Positions 20,663-30,528 are shown, numbered from the stretch's first letter. The stretch: DNA of 64,000 nt from Gammaproteobacteria bacterium (GCA_021773295.1 JAJFKI010000052.1:1-64000); one strand, 5' to 3'. Notes: generated from the letters alone by a model not told the origin. Program-made: numbers and translations.

Positions 20663-22366
20663 TTATTTCTTGTTACTTGGTCCTGAATGAGACTCGGTGG
20701 ACTCATCATCAGAATCTTCTGATTCAGAAACGAAGTAGCTGTCTTTATTAGGATCGAAATCAGGGGCAGTCCAAACATCATCAGGGTCGCCTTGTTCAAA
20801 ATCAAGATCATGATGAGTAAATTCTAAGTCAATCATTAGATTGCGTTGTTCGTCAAAGTATAAACACTTTTTAGAGACGTCACCTATTTGCAATAACTCT
20901 GCTTTCAGTTGGGCCCATGCTTCAGGGACTTTCATGCCTTCAGTGCTTGCAACAACGTTCATGGTTTTTGCTGTAATACGAGTAGGGATCCCGTCCTTTC
21001 TTAAACGTTTGATTGTAGTCATTATCTCTTCCAAGCTCACATTGCCTCTTGCATGGATGTAAATGGGTTCTTTTGTTTTATCTTTCATGAGTGTGCTAAC
21101 AATTTTTGCGCCGCCATTTATTTGTTTTGTCCTTATGCTGTTATCGCTGCTCAACGGTACTTCTACGCCTTCGCTATAGACTTTGGCGATAACGGTTTCT
21201 TTTTTCTTACCACTTGTTGGATCTTTTGGAGCACGCGAACTAACGGTTGTGACTTGTTTACGTGATCCTTTAACTCTTTTAGGGCTGCCGATGATAACCT
21301 TGTGGTCATCGGCAAGCTTAAGCTTGGTTTTTAAATTATCGACTAATTGCTTACATAGTTTTCCTTCCTCCTCCATCCTATCAAGGACGTCTTTTGATTT
21401 TAATTGTCTGTCAAAAAAATCAGGTTTTGGTGGGTTTTTTAAAAACTCCAGTCTTTCTCTGAAGTTTTTTATCGGCTTTGACTTGAATGACTTTGTAGGC
21501 ACTGTGGCGCTTAGGCTTGTCAGAGGAGTAAGGCTGCTGTCAGAAGATAACCACGTTGAGGGGTGTTGAAGCCTGTCCCACCAAGTTGGAGATCTTGGTG
21601 CCGGTTGGTGTGTGTCCTTTAAATCAAGGTATGCGGTGGGGGATAAATCATCCCAATTCTCTTCATCAGTAGCCTCAGAAAACCAACTGACTCGACCAAA
21701 AGGGTTGCTCTGCGTTATCCGTGTGCTCAAGTTACTTAACAGAATACTGGCACTGCTAGTGGTCGATCTGCGTTGTCTTGCGCCTTCATCACGTTTGGCA
21801 ACCGCTGCGTTTGTTTTCTTGGCAGCTGCCTCAAAACCTATTTCTACACTAGCTGCCGTTGGCTGCTCTGTTTGTGGCTTTCTCTTGATTGAGCCTGCAA
21901 GCATTTTATAACTCCCTCCTTTATTCGAATTGGAGGCCTCTTTATCCTGTTGCATTTCTGCGAAGTCGCTTATGGCTTTTGGTTCAATAAAGTAATCATC
22001 GTCCTCTTCAGGGTTGCCATATTTTTTACTATCTAAAGCTGGATCTGTGGGTTCTAGGCGGTAAAAAATGATGGAGCGCTCTTGGAATACTGCTGCGATC
22101 ATTGCATCTTTTTTCTTTTCTTCTAGTGTGTTCCCATCATATTGAGAAAGGAAGATCTCAAGAAGCATGTCTAAATTCTTAATGAGCTTTTTATTGATAT
22201 CATTGCGAAGTACTTTAGCTTCATCCACTATACGTTTTATATAAGATTGTTCTGTTTCCCCTAGTGTCGGTGGAATTACATGTACCAATACGCGGCACAA
22301 TGCCTCTAACTGCTTGTCGCGTTTCTTTTTAGTCTTGTGATCAGCTTCAAATCTACCATCTCCCAT
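20663..22366 (-). CDS. Unknown protein with shared C-terminal module; candidate effector
   Basis: 567 residues from the ATG at 22366, chosen because GCGAGG stands eight bases upstream; an upstream TTG/ATG frame extension lacks this. The N-terminal 120 residues are charged and helical. A Ser/Thr-rich middle (about 200-290) leads to the shared module at about 300-475 (PDFFDRQL, SPKRVKGSRK, VIAKVYSEGV, PIYIHARGNVSLEEI, RKDGIPTRI). The end is very acidic and Ser-rich (SESEDSDDESTESHSG). It is divergent from the OTU gene, and both start from facing PmrA-like promoters. Function unknown. Confidence 0.72.
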   Translation of the reverse strand: MGDGRFEADHKTKKKRDKQLEALCRVLVHVIPPTLGETEQSYIKRIVDEAKVLRNDINKKLIKNLDMLLEIFLSQYDGNTLEEKKKDAMIAAVFQERSIIFYRLEPTDPALDSKKYGNPEEDDDYFIEPKAISDFAEMQQDKEASNSNKGGSYKMLAGSIKRKPQTEQPTAASVEIGFEAAAKKTNAAVAKRDEGARQRRSTTSSASILLSNLSTRITQSNPFGRVSWFSEATDEENWDDLSPTAYLDLKDTHQPAPRSPTWWDRLQHPSTWLSSDSSLTPLTSLSATVPTKSFKSKPIKNFRERLEFLKNPPKPDFFDRQLKSKDVLDRMEEEGKLCKQLVDNLKTKLKLADDHKVIIGSPKRVKGSRKQVTTVSSRAPKDPTSGKKKETVIAKVYSEGVEVPLSSDNSIRTKQINGGAKIVSTLMKDKTKEPIYIHARGNVSLEEIMTTIKRLRKDGIPTRITAKTMNVVASTEGMKVPEAWAQLKAELLQIGDVSKKCLYFDEQRNLMIDLEFTHHDLDFEQGDPDDVWTAPDFDPNKDSYFVSESEDSDDESTESHSGPSNKK

Positions 22367-22413
22367 CTCAATAACCTCGCATAATCTCATATAACAGTAA
22401 AAAATATGCACTA

Positions 22414-22445
22414 AGTATAACGTTTTTTGATTAAGAAATGATTAA
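22414..22445 (-). promoter_or_regulatory. PmrA-box-like promoter of the 567-residue gene
   Basis: On the minus strand: cTTAAT (22445-22441), six bases, TTAAT (22434-22430), ten bases, TATACT (22419-22414). The ATG is about 48 bases further. A second box faces the other way 30 bases off. Confidence 0.72.
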
Positions 22446-22474
22446 GGACTATAATCCCTAGCTTTCTATACGCC

Positions 22475-22506
22475 TTAATATAAGGTTAATTTTCGTGTGG
22501 TATTCT
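22475..22506 (+). promoter_or_regulatory. PmrA-box-like promoter of the OTU gene
   Basis: TTAAT (22475-22479), six bases, TTAAT (22486-22490), ten bases, TATTCT (22501-22506); the ATG is at 22585. Together with the minus-strand box at 22414-22445 this makes a divergent, two-box control region. Confidence 0.7.
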
Positions 22507-22584
22507 ACGTTACATATTTGAGATAGTACTTGTTTTATTAGATAATCAATTGAATTTACGGCATTTTTTTGGGAGATTGGCTTA

Positions 22585-24930
22585 ATGGCTACTGAAAAAC
22601 ATACAAGTTCTGGCAGCAAAAAGTCTGAGAAGCTGCGTGCCGCTAATGATGCATTGCGAAGGGCTAAGCACTATTTTGAAGTGTCTCCTGCAACGCTGAC
22701 CGACACTGATATTAAAAACAATCTCACAATACTACAGGCTTTGTTTAATCCTATGAATGCACACCGGTACACGGGGCTCTTTGTCGACTTGTTAAATGAA
22801 GCCGTCTTGGTTCCCATTTGTGGTGATAGCAGTGGTAAAACGACACCTTACAAGTATCGTTTTAAAACGCAATATTCTTTGCTATTGCAGGGTTTAACAG
22901 CGTACAACATTAAATTACCACTGGCATTAATTAAGGCTAACTCTGTACCCACAGACAATATGGCCGAATTAGTCACATTATTCCGCGCCATACTCAGACA
23001 CGCGTATTACCAAGCAGAACATGATGATTACAAAACGAAACCCCATGATAAGAAGACGGCCGACTTGGCAAATCTCGAGTATCAATCCCATGTCAATAGA
23101 GTCGAGGCACACATCATTGATATACTAAAGCGCGCTAGTCCTAGTGCTGATAAACATGCAGCATCATGGTGCCGGTTTGAAAATCCTGGTGCGGGTGATT
23201 GTCTCTACCATGCTGTTTTTGAAAGCCTCATTCACGATTGTTTAACGGGTAAAATTAATCGTAAGAGTCCTACTTGGCAAGCGATGGTCACACAGTTACT
23301 GCCATTATTAAAAAATAGTATTAGGTATGATGAAAGAGATCTTGCGCATGAAAAGGCACCGATTGTTATTATTCGTAAATTATTAGCACGCTTTACCAAC
23401 CCACCACGTCTCTGGAATACGCCACTGAAAGACTTAATCCATCACTGTGATTGGATGGCGCTACTAAGAAAATGTTCACCAGCATTGCGCCAAATGGTGA
23501 CGAATGCCTGGGAGAATAATGCCAATGAAGCAGCACATGATGCAGCAAAAGCGCTCTGTTGGGGTAGTTTTCGCAATTATGTGCTCTCACAACAATACTG
23601 GTCTTTAGCACTTAGTGATTCTATCGATGAAAAACGAAAACAAACGATTGCACAACAATACACGCTTGCTGTCGAAGATTTCACCGGCAGCGCATTACAT
23701 GATGACGCCAGCAACAAAGCGCTCAACAATATTTTAACACCTGAATTATTAGCCATTACTAACGCTGTCAAATTACCAGTCAATGTATTAACTCCCAGTG
23801 TGCCCACCAAGGATATGGATGAGGAAGCTCGCCAAACACTCGAAGCGGGATGGAGTGAAGCACTTAATACTGCCTGTGACGGTGCAATTGAGGCGAACTT
23901 TAATAAATGGTGGCAAAGGCGCGGAGCTTTATGGTATCAAACCTATCACAGCAAGCAGGGCACCTACGCTGGCCGCCCGCAACAAATGCTCCTTGCAAAT
24001 GTGCTGCATTTAGACATTAGAACGTGGAATAGTCACACTCGCACCCTAGATAGCGCCACTGGTGCCATCAAAGGTCCAACTACAAATAATAATTTAGTCG
24101 TTCTTGAAAAAGCACCTGGCCATTTTTGGACTCGCTGTGGTGGGCCAGATAACTCAAGCACTGTAACAGCAGTTATGGCAAATATGCTTGATAGCCAAAG
24201 ACATGGTGTGCGTGGCCCTACACCCGCGAGACCGGCTAAACCACGCGCTACATTGCGACCTCGTAATAAGTCAACACGGACACCCAACAGTTTGCTAAAA
24301 ACATTTCAGGATGCTTATGTGCCGGCTAAAAAGACAATAGATAGCAATAAAATCCCCGTCAAAAAACGAAATGCGCTCAGTCATTATCAATATAGTTTTA
24401 CAGAAAATAGCGCCAAAAAAGTCGAACGCGTCAATGTCTTTAAGAATAGCACTCACGTATGCTCCATTGTCGGCGAGCAAATTGTTACGCCGTTATCGCA
24501 CAACTTTCAAGACAATAAAACGCGTTTACAAGAAACAGCAGCATTTGCTGTTGCATTAGAACCAATGCAACGTTTTGAAATTGGATTTGAAGGCGCGATG
24601 ACTAAGGATGCTGTCCTTAATTTAGTAACAGCCGCTGCTGCTTTGACCAAGCGTGGGGCTGATGGCGCTGTGAATATGGATGGGTTTACCTTTAATGCCG
24701 ACTTATTACAACGCATTGCAACGTTTCAGCGCTGTGATGTTAATCAGTTTAAACAAAGCCTAGAAAGACAGATAAGAACTGCCTTCCAACGTCATGAAAA
24801 ACTGTCAAACAACCCCTCAAACAGGCAAAAAAGCCCTAGTAAAAATAGAAATGCCACGACATTTGAAGGTTCATCAAAATCAGGCACTGATAAGGTACAG
24901 CAGACAAAACACCCCTTCAACTGCCAGTAA
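22585..24930 (+). CDS. OTU-like cysteine protease with shared C-terminal module; candidate effector
   Basis: 781 residues. The OTU catalytic loop is clear: NPGAGDCLYHAVFES with Asp205 and Cys206. Further on, GTYAGRPQQMLLANVLHLDI (about 459-478) matches the OTU WGG..E...LA..L segment, and LEKAPGHFW places the catalytic His at 513. OTU enzymes cleave ubiquitin chains, and bacterial ones are usually injected into host cells. About 250 residues between the Cys loop and the next OTU motif form a long helical insertion. Residues 568-720 carry the shared module (SLLKTFQ, VERVNVF, FEIGFEGAMT). RBS GGGAG precedes the ATG and a PmrA-like box lies upstream. Confidence 0.82.
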   Translation: MATEKHTSSGSKKSEKLRAANDALRRAKHYFEVSPATLTDTDIKNNLTILQALFNPMNAHRYTGLFVDLLNEAVLVPICGDSSGKTTPYKYRFKTQYSLLLQGLTAYNIKLPLALIKANSVPTDNMAELVTLFRAILRHAYYQAEHDDYKTKPHDKKTADLANLEYQSHVNRVEAHIIDILKRASPSADKHAASWCRFENPGAGDCLYHAVFESLIHDCLTGKINRKSPTWQAMVTQLLPLLKNSIRYDERDLAHEKAPIVIIRKLLARFTNPPRLWNTPLKDLIHHCDWMALLRKCSPALRQMVTNAWENNANEAAHDAAKALCWGSFRNYVLSQQYWSLALSDSIDEKRKQTIAQQYTLAVEDFTGSALHDDASNKALNNILTPELLAITNAVKLPVNVLTPSVPTKDMDEEARQTLEAGWSEALNTACDGAIEANFNKWWQRRGALWYQTYHSKQGTYAGRPQQMLLANVLHLDIRTWNSHTRTLDSATGAIKGPTTNNNLVVLEKAPGHFWTRCGGPDNSSTVTAVMANMLDSQRHGVRGPTPARPAKPRATLRPRNKSTRTPNSLLKTFQDAYVPAKKTIDSNKIPVKKRNALSHYQYSFTENSAKKVERVNVFKNSTHVCSIVGEQIVTPLSHNFQDNKTRLQETAAFAVALEPMQRFEIGFEGAMTKDAVLNLVTAAAALTKRGADGAVNMDGFTFNADLLQRIATFQRCDVNQFKQSLERQIRTAFQRHEKLSNNPSNRQKSPSKNRNATTFEGSSKSGTDKVQQTKHPFNCQ

Positions 24931-24933
24931 GAA

Positions 24934-25618
24934 TCACCAATGATGCTGCATTGACACTTTAGCTAAATACCAAGCTAATGGGTAACTGCTGGTGGTATTG
25001 ATTTGTTTGATACTCAATTGCTTGCCTAGAATAATCCCGTTTTTATATTTTTGGATTTGTTTTAAGTCCTTCGGGCGTAACTGTTGCGTCCATTTTACCT
25101 CGATAGGCCAAAATTTATTATTCTCAATATAAGCAATATCCACCTCACCTTCTGCCTTAATATAGTAAGTCGGGTACCAGCGTCGATAGTGACTGGTAAC
25201 GCAGGCTTCTACTAAATTTGACACCATGACTGGATCAGCTAACGTTGACATAATATGTGTTTCAAATGGATTGGCTACCGGATATAACCAAGCATATATC
25301 GCATGGTAAATGAAAGGATCGGTAAATAATAATTTCCGCGCTTTTTTTGCTGCACCCACTAACTTATCTTCAATTAAAGCTTGTTGAACATAAATCGCAT
25401 CCATTGTTTTAACAGTGTTGTCTTACCGATTTGTCGCCCACCGGCAATGGTGTAAATTCCTGGAATATTTTTTGGCAATTTTTCAATGAGTGGTGGCTGG
25501 TAAATAAAGGTTTGCCGATGTAGTAAGCGCAATTGCGGATCTCTATCACCGAATTGCTCGGGGAATTCAAGGTGGCAGTTATGTAGCATAAACTGTGGAT
25601 CTTGCATTTCTGAAGCAT
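24934..25618 (-). pseudogene. Broken AAA/DUF4143 ATPase
   Basis: Two overlapping frames hold separate ends of one gene type. The upstream frame (25607-25374) has the P-loop GGRQIGKTTLLKQW. The next frame (25404-24934) has the C-terminal part of a DUF4143-type protein, including a PD-(D/E)XK-like nuclease segment (GEVDIAYIENN, FWPIEVKW). Roughly 200 or more residues between these parts are missing, and the frame shifts at the junction. An intact relative lies at 47818-48987. It is a remnant, not a working gene. Confidence 0.75.
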
Positions 25619-25633
25619 AGGCGTTTAGCTTAG

Positions 25634-25702
25634 TTTCGTCAATGCCATTATCTAAATTTCGTCATTGGCGTTATCTAAATTTGGATAATGGCATTGATGA
25701 AA
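25634..25702. repeat. Palindrome next to the ATPase remnant
   Basis: TTTCGTCAATGCCATTATC pairs with GATAATGGCATTGATGAAA (one mismatch) with a nearly symmetric centre. It may be a terminator or a leftover end of a small element. No function can be assigned. Confidence 0.6.
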
Positions 25703-25740
25703 TCCGGGGTTTCTTGTTTTTTTACTTTAAACTCAAATGG

Positions 25741-27579
25741 TTAGCTAGATTGACCAGGACTGTTAAAAGATCTGGGTCCTAGGCCATCATTAGAAGTACT
25801 GGAGCTAGCAACGGGTGACGGTGACTCTGCGGCTGTGCCTCCCATACCAGGATTGCTTGGATCGTTAGGGGCATTTCTTCTTCTATCTCTTTGTGACTCG
25901 GGGTTTCCTCGATGGTTTGAAGGATTGTTTGAGTTATTACTGGGTGAAGAATCGTTGTTTGTGCTAGCAGGCGATGTTGGTAAAGTTGCATTGATTTGGG
26001 CAACCGTTTTATTTTCTGCTGTGGCAAGTTGTTGAATGAGTGTAGGGTTATAGGTAAACCGTCTACCCGCTCTTTGTAAATGATTCGCTGCTGTGATGAC
26101 ATCGGCTAATTTCACCGTTGCATCACCATTGATGCGGATGACACCTGGGATAACTCGTTTGGCAATTTCACAGCTATAAGCAATACGCGAAGCTCTGGCC
26201 GTTGCATCACTAGGTAGTGAACCCGATTCCACATAATTACCTTTAATCGTGGCCACCTGCTTTTGTGTGCCTGCGGCTGTTCTTGCAAAGACTTGCACTT
26301 CTTTTAAGGTACGAGACGTTGCTGTCTCAGGGACGGGTTTGAAGATTACCGTGTTACCATTTCTAAAATTAGCTTTGTAGCGTATGGCAAGAGCTGCTTT
26401 AAAATCATCATTAGAAACTGTAGTCCCACTCGCAGTCGCAGCGGTGAAAGCTGTTTGGAAAGGCGTTAATAAGTTTGGTGTTGTGGGGTTGGTGTTAATA
26501 GGTGTAGGTGTTGGTGTTGGATCGTTTGCTGGTGTTGGTGAACCGATAGGTGAAAAGGTAACACCAGCCTTTGTCTTTGCTGCTGCTGCTGTTGATGTTG
26601 TTTTTAGAACATAAATGATTTCATTCAGGAAATTTTCGAATTTCCTATAATTTTCATCCTCCCGATACAGAGTGACTAAAACATAAAAAAAAGGCATTAT
26701 GCCATGTTCACTTTTTCTTGGGTATCGAAAGTGTGCTTCTAATTCTTTATCTAAAACCGCCATTTTACTTTGCACAGCTGCATTAAGTTTATCGTCTTTT
26801 AACTGCTCATAAACGAGTTGAATTGCTTTTAACAAATAAGCCCGATTTTGTTTTTCGGCTGGTGTTGCTCTCTCAGCGTTAGCAGCTTCTATCACTTGCT
26901 TTATCTGTTGAGTGAATGTTGGATCATTGCCTGTGACAATTAACAATTTATACCAGTTTTGCACAGCTGTTCGTGCTCGCTTTATTAGGGCTAACTTCTT
27001 ATGCTGAGCCTCTTCTGCGTTTTTGGTTGCATTCAGTGCGCTGAAGTCATGTGATGTTAACTGTTGATAAAACGTTTTAAAATCATTATTAGACATTAGG
27101 TCAGCTCTGTGAGTACTCTTCTCGCTAACAAGCGTTTTCAATAACCCCAGTCTCTTTGATGACTGCTTAGGGTTTGCATTATCTAATGCAAACAGCACGG
27201 ATGCTGCTTCCTTGATCTCGTCGATTGAGAGTTCGTCTTTCAATTGTAGGCATTGCTTTGCCAAATCGTAATCATCTTTATTGAACTGAGGGTTCATGAA
27301 TCGTTGGTGCCAATTATGTACGGAATTGATCTGCGCTTGTGTTACAGTCATCTTCGTTAGTAATGGCTCAGTGTTATCCTCATCTGGTATATCAAGACTT
27401 TCAGCATCACTACTTGACTCGTCCGCAGAACTATCATGCTTATTTTCTTGTGGGGTTGCTGTTGTTTTGGATGTCTGCTCTTGTAACGCTTCTTCTTCAA
27501 TCAGCTCCGGCGTCACGGCCTTTCCGCTCTCTGTGGGAACTAAATCAATCACCTCTTGAGTATTATTTTCAAAAGCCAT
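25741..27579 (-). CDS. Unknown helical protein with shared C-terminal module; candidate effector
   Basis: 612 residues from the ATG at 27579, which AAGGAG precedes by six bases. Residues 1-80 are acidic; 80-345 look helical. A Thr/Pro linker (NDPTPTPTPINTNPTTPN) leads into the module at about 370-530 (NLLTPFQTAF, LKEVQVFARTAAGTQKQVAT, IPGVIRINGDATVKLADV, AGRRFTYNPTLIQQLATAE). This module is close to identical in order and motif to that of the 2H protein at 36 kb, although the N-termini differ. The tail is Asn/Ser/Pro rich. Function unknown. Confidence 0.75.
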   Translation of the reverse strand: MAFENNTQEVIDLVPTESGKAVTPELIEEEALQEQTSKTTATPQENKHDSSADESSSDAESLDIPDEDNTEPLLTKMTVTQAQINSVHNWHQRFMNPQFNKDDYDLAKQCLQLKDELSIDEIKEAASVLFALDNANPKQSSKRLGLLKTLVSEKSTHRADLMSNNDFKTFYQQLTSHDFSALNATKNAEEAQHKKLALIKRARTAVQNWYKLLIVTGNDPTFTQQIKQVIEAANAERATPAEKQNRAYLLKAIQLVYEQLKDDKLNAAVQSKMAVLDKELEAHFRYPRKSEHGIMPFFYVLVTLYREDENYRKFENFLNEIIYVLKTTSTAAAAKTKAGVTFSPIGSPTPANDPTPTPTPINTNPTTPNLLTPFQTAFTAATASGTTVSNDDFKAALAIRYKANFRNGNTVIFKPVPETATSRTLKEVQVFARTAAGTQKQVATIKGNYVESGSLPSDATARASRIAYSCEIAKRVIPGVIRINGDATVKLADVITAANHLQRAGRRFTYNPTLIQQLATAENKTVAQINATLPTSPASTNNDSSPSNNSNNPSNHRGNPESQRDRRRNAPNDPSNPGMGGTAAESPSPVASSSTSNDGLGPRSFNSPGQSS

Positions 27580-27618
27580 TTGCAACTCCTTGGATATAAG
27601 AATTAAAAAATATACACT

Positions 27619-27650
27619 ATATTAACGATTTCAGCTTAACGCTTTATTAA
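27619..27650 (-). promoter_or_regulatory. PmrA-box-like promoter of the 612-residue gene
   Basis: On the minus strand: TTAAT (27650-27646), six bases, TTAAG (27639-27635), ten bases, TAATAT (27624-27619). A TATAGT overlaps three bases on, so the precise -10 is uncertain. Confidence 0.6.
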
Positions 27651-27814
27651 TGCTAAGAGAACCATCACACCTTTGGGCCATTTTGAAATACAATGGGGAT
27701 TTCCTCTTTTTACCGGTTAAGAATTGTACTTGATATGGGAAAGAATGCAAGTTGTGTGTGATTATGAATGTATTAGTTCTCTTAATTTATACGAGTGCAG
27801 CTACTCACATTGGG

Positions 27815-27974
27815 CTCCCTAGCACCGCTAGGGAGTAGTGGTAAGCGCTTATTTTAATCCTGGGTCCTCGGCTCAAGGCCGAGGATGACGGTGGTGCGGG
27901 GGCATGTATTTTAAGCGCTCAAAGGGAACAAAAATCAAATCGCCTAAATCTCGCATTTTGAAGTGTGACGGGTA
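27815..27974. repeat. Cluster of hairpins and dispersed motif upstream of the 612-residue gene
   Basis: This part of a 400-base gene-free stretch has CTCCCTAGC/GCTAGGGAG (27815-27835, nine perfect pairs), TCCTCGG/CCGAGGA (about 27866-27885) and an AAGCGCTTATTTTAA-type inverted pair. The dispersed motif follows in its CTTCAAAATGCGAGATTTAG form (27941-27965, minus strand). It ends three bases before the der stop codon, so it may end der transcription. Confidence 0.65.
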
Positions 27975-27976
27975 TA

Positions 27977-29374
27977 TCACCTCTTCTTATTTTTCTTCAC
28001 TTTTTTCATCATGCGTTGGCGGTGTTTTTGTTGTTTTGGAGTGAGTTTATTTTTTTTGTCTTTGTAAGGGTTGTCGCCAGTTTTTAATTGTAGGCGCACT
28101 GGAGTGCCTTTTAGGTTTAAGGCTTTGCGATAGGTGTTCATGAGGTAACGTTGGTATGCCTTGGGGAGTTTGTTGGTTTGGTTGCCGTGGATGACGATGA
28201 CTGGGGGTTTGGAGCCTCCCGGGTGGGCTAAGCGCAATTTGATGCGACGGCCTTGGATTAAAGGGGGTTGGTGGGCTTTTATGGCTTGTTGTAGTATGTC
28301 CGTTAATTGTGAAGTGGACATATCAATAGTAGCAGCTGCATAGGCTTCGTTGATGGAGTCATACATATTACCAACGCCAGAGCCGTGTAAGGCGGAAATG
28401 AAATGCATGCGTACAAAATCTAAGAAATGTAATTTACGGCGTAACTCGCTGCGGATATGTTCTTTTTGATCATCATCTAAGCCATCCCATTTGTTGATGC
28501 CAATCACTAAGGATTTCCCGGCATCTAAAATGAAATCTAATAACCGTAATTCTTGATCCACCACATCATCGGTAGCATCCATCAATAACACAACGACATC
28601 AGCGGCTTCGATAGCTTGTAGGGTTTTTATGATAGAAAACTTTTCCACAGTGTCTTTAACTTTGCTGCGGCGTCTCACACCTGCTGTGTCAATTAACGTG
28701 TATGGCTGGCCCATATGTTCATAAGGGATAAAAATACTGGAACGTGTTGTGCCGGGCAAATCAAATACCACAACGCGATCTTCACCTAAGAGGCGATTCA
28801 CTAAGGTGGACTTGCCGACATTAGGGCGCCCTACTACGGCAATTTTAATGCCTGGGTTTTCTGGTAAGACATCGCTTTTTTCTTCAGGGATATCTTCTAG
28901 CAAATATTCTAATAAACTATTCACCCCGCGCCTGTGAGCCGCAGCAATGGCAGTGGGTTCGCCAAGCCCGAGTTGATAAAAATCACTGACGGCGATGTTT
29001 GGATCGGAACCATCGGTTTTATTAACGACGATATCAACGGGTTTATTACTTTGACGTAAGTAATTTGCAATCTTTTCATCGCCCGCCGTTAAGCCTTGTT
29101 GGCCATCCACTAAAAACACGATGCGAGTGGCTTCCTCAATAGCAAGTTGTGCTTGCGATGCCATTAAATAATCGACGTCATGTTCTTCTTCGCCCAAACC
29201 GCCGGTGTCAATGACAATAAAACGTTGCTCTTCATGCTGGCCTTGACCATATTGCCTGTCGCGAGTAACGCCTGGCATGTCATGGACAATGGCATCACGA
29301 GTGCGGGTAAAGCAATTGAATAAGGTTGATTTACCGACATTAGGTCGGCCTACAATGGCGATGACGGGGATCAT
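27977..29374 (-). CDS. der: Ribosome biogenesis GTPase Der
   Basis: 465 residues with two G domains in tandem: GRPNVGKSTLFNCF near 8-21 and GRPNVGKSTLVNRL near 183-196, with NKTDG and NKWDG as G4 motifs. A KH-like C-terminal domain ends in a Lys-rich tail. Der acts in 50S ribosome assembly. It overlaps the end of bamB by four bases, the usual arrangement in gammaproteobacteria. Confidence 0.97.
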   Translation of the reverse strand: MIPVIAIVGRPNVGKSTLFNCFTRTRDAIVHDMPGVTRDRQYGQGQHEEQRFIVIDTGGLGEEEHDVDYLMASQAQLAIEEATRIVFLVDGQQGLTAGDEKIANYLRQSNKPVDIVVNKTDGSDPNIAVSDFYQLGLGEPTAIAAAHRRGVNSLLEYLLEDIPEEKSDVLPENPGIKIAVVGRPNVGKSTLVNRLLGEDRVVVFDLPGTTRSSIFIPYEHMGQPYTLIDTAGVRRRSKVKDTVEKFSIIKTLQAIEAADVVVLLMDATDDVVDQELRLLDFILDAGKSLVIGINKWDGLDDDQKEHIRSELRRKLHFLDFVRMHFISALHGSGVGNMYDSINEAYAAATIDMSTSQLTDILQQAIKAHQPPLIQGRRIKLRLAHPGGSKPPVIVIHGNQTNKLPKAYQRYLMNTYRKALNLKGTPVRLQLKTGDNPYKDKKNKLTPKQQKHRQRMMKKVKKNKKR

Positions 29375-30528
29375 GACTGCAATGTCTCGGCAATCACCCG
29401 TCCATTTCTGTCTTGTAAGTAAACCGTGTCACCGTCTACTAAGGGCGCTGCCACGAAGCCTTTTTTCGATAAGGTTTGCCGTGCAACAAAGTGACCGTCT
29501 TTGCTATCTAGCCAATGCACCAAGCCTTTGGTATCGGCAACAACAACATAATCACCCACAACGGCAGGCCGCGTTAATTGACGGCGTTTTAAAACCGTTT
29601 GTTTCCAAACGACTTGACCGTTGCTTCGGTTAAACGCCCACACCGTGCCATCAGTATCACTCACAAACACTGTACTAGATGACACACCAGCACCCGCATA
29701 GGATGACAATTTATGGAACCACAATAGTTTTGCGCTATGCAAATCGATCGCAGAAATATTACCTTGATAACTGGCTATATAGGCCGCACCACCATCCACC
29801 ACAGGGGCGGCATCAATATCCACCATGCGGCCTAATTCTGTAATACCATTAGGCTCAACGACGGTTGATTGCCAAATGAGTTTGCCATTTTTTAAATGAA
29901 TAATGGCGATTTTGCCATCGGCAAAAGAACCCAAAACCACGCCTTGGAAGATCACTGGTGCACTACTGCCTTGCAATAATAAACGCGGTGCGCCTTCTGC
30001 ATATTTCCATTGGAGCTTACCGTTCTTACTCTTCAATGCGTACAAGGCCCCATTGATATTTTTGGCGATAACCGTACCATCGCCAAAGGCAGGTTTGGTG
30101 GTTAATTCATTGGGGACACTCGCTTGCCACAGGATTTGGCCATGGTGCGCATCCAGTGCCAGTACTTTTGACATGGTTGCAGCAACAAAGACTTTACCAT
30201 CGCCAACGGCTGGCCCAGCCACCAATGGCACGCCAACATTCTTTTGCCACTTAGTTTCACCACGATTAATATTGATAGCAGCAACATGACCTTTGTGATC
30301 ACTCACATATAGGTTATCGCCCGCGATGACCGGTTGAAAGCGCAAAAAGCCTTTGCCATTATCGCCAACAGCGTGATTTGTCCAAAGTGCGCTTATTTTA
30401 ATTTCTGGTTTAACCGGTGTTAATACCGGCAAGGGCGTTTTCTTATTACTCCATAAATCAGAAATATCAAAGGCGGATAAGGATAGGATTAACAAGAATG
30501 CTAAGCCTAATCGAGCGAGTAATTTCAT
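29371..30528 (-). CDS. bamB: Outer membrane assembly protein BamB
   Basis: 385 residues with an eight-bladed PQQ-type beta-propeller; repeated AxDxxxGxxxW segments (such as INRGETKWQK, LDAHHGQILWQA, FNRSNGQVVWKQ) are visible. It is a scaffold of the BAM machine that inserts outer-membrane proteins. The N-terminus is hydrophobic, but the expected lipobox cysteine (LSGC in relatives) reads LSAF, so it may not be lipidated. It overlaps yfgM by four bases. Confidence 0.9.
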   Translation of the reverse strand: MKLLARLGLAFLLILSLSAFDISDLWSNKKTPLPVLTPVKPEIKISALWTNHAVGDNGKGFLRFQPVIAGDNLYVSDHKGHVAAININRGETKWQKNVGVPLVAGPAVGDGKVFVAATMSKVLALDAHHGQILWQASVPNELTTKPAFGDGTVIAKNINGALYALKSKNGKLQWKYAEGAPRLLLQGSSAPVIFQGVVLGSFADGKIAIIHLKNGKLIWQSTVVEPNGITELGRMVDIDAAPVVDGGAAYIASYQGNISAIDLHSAKLLWFHKLSSYAGAGVSSSTVFVSDTDGTVWAFNRSNGQVVWKQTVLKRRQLTRPAVVGDYVVVADTKGLVHWLDSKDGHFVARQTLSKKGFVAAPLVDGDTVYLQDRNGRVIAETLQS

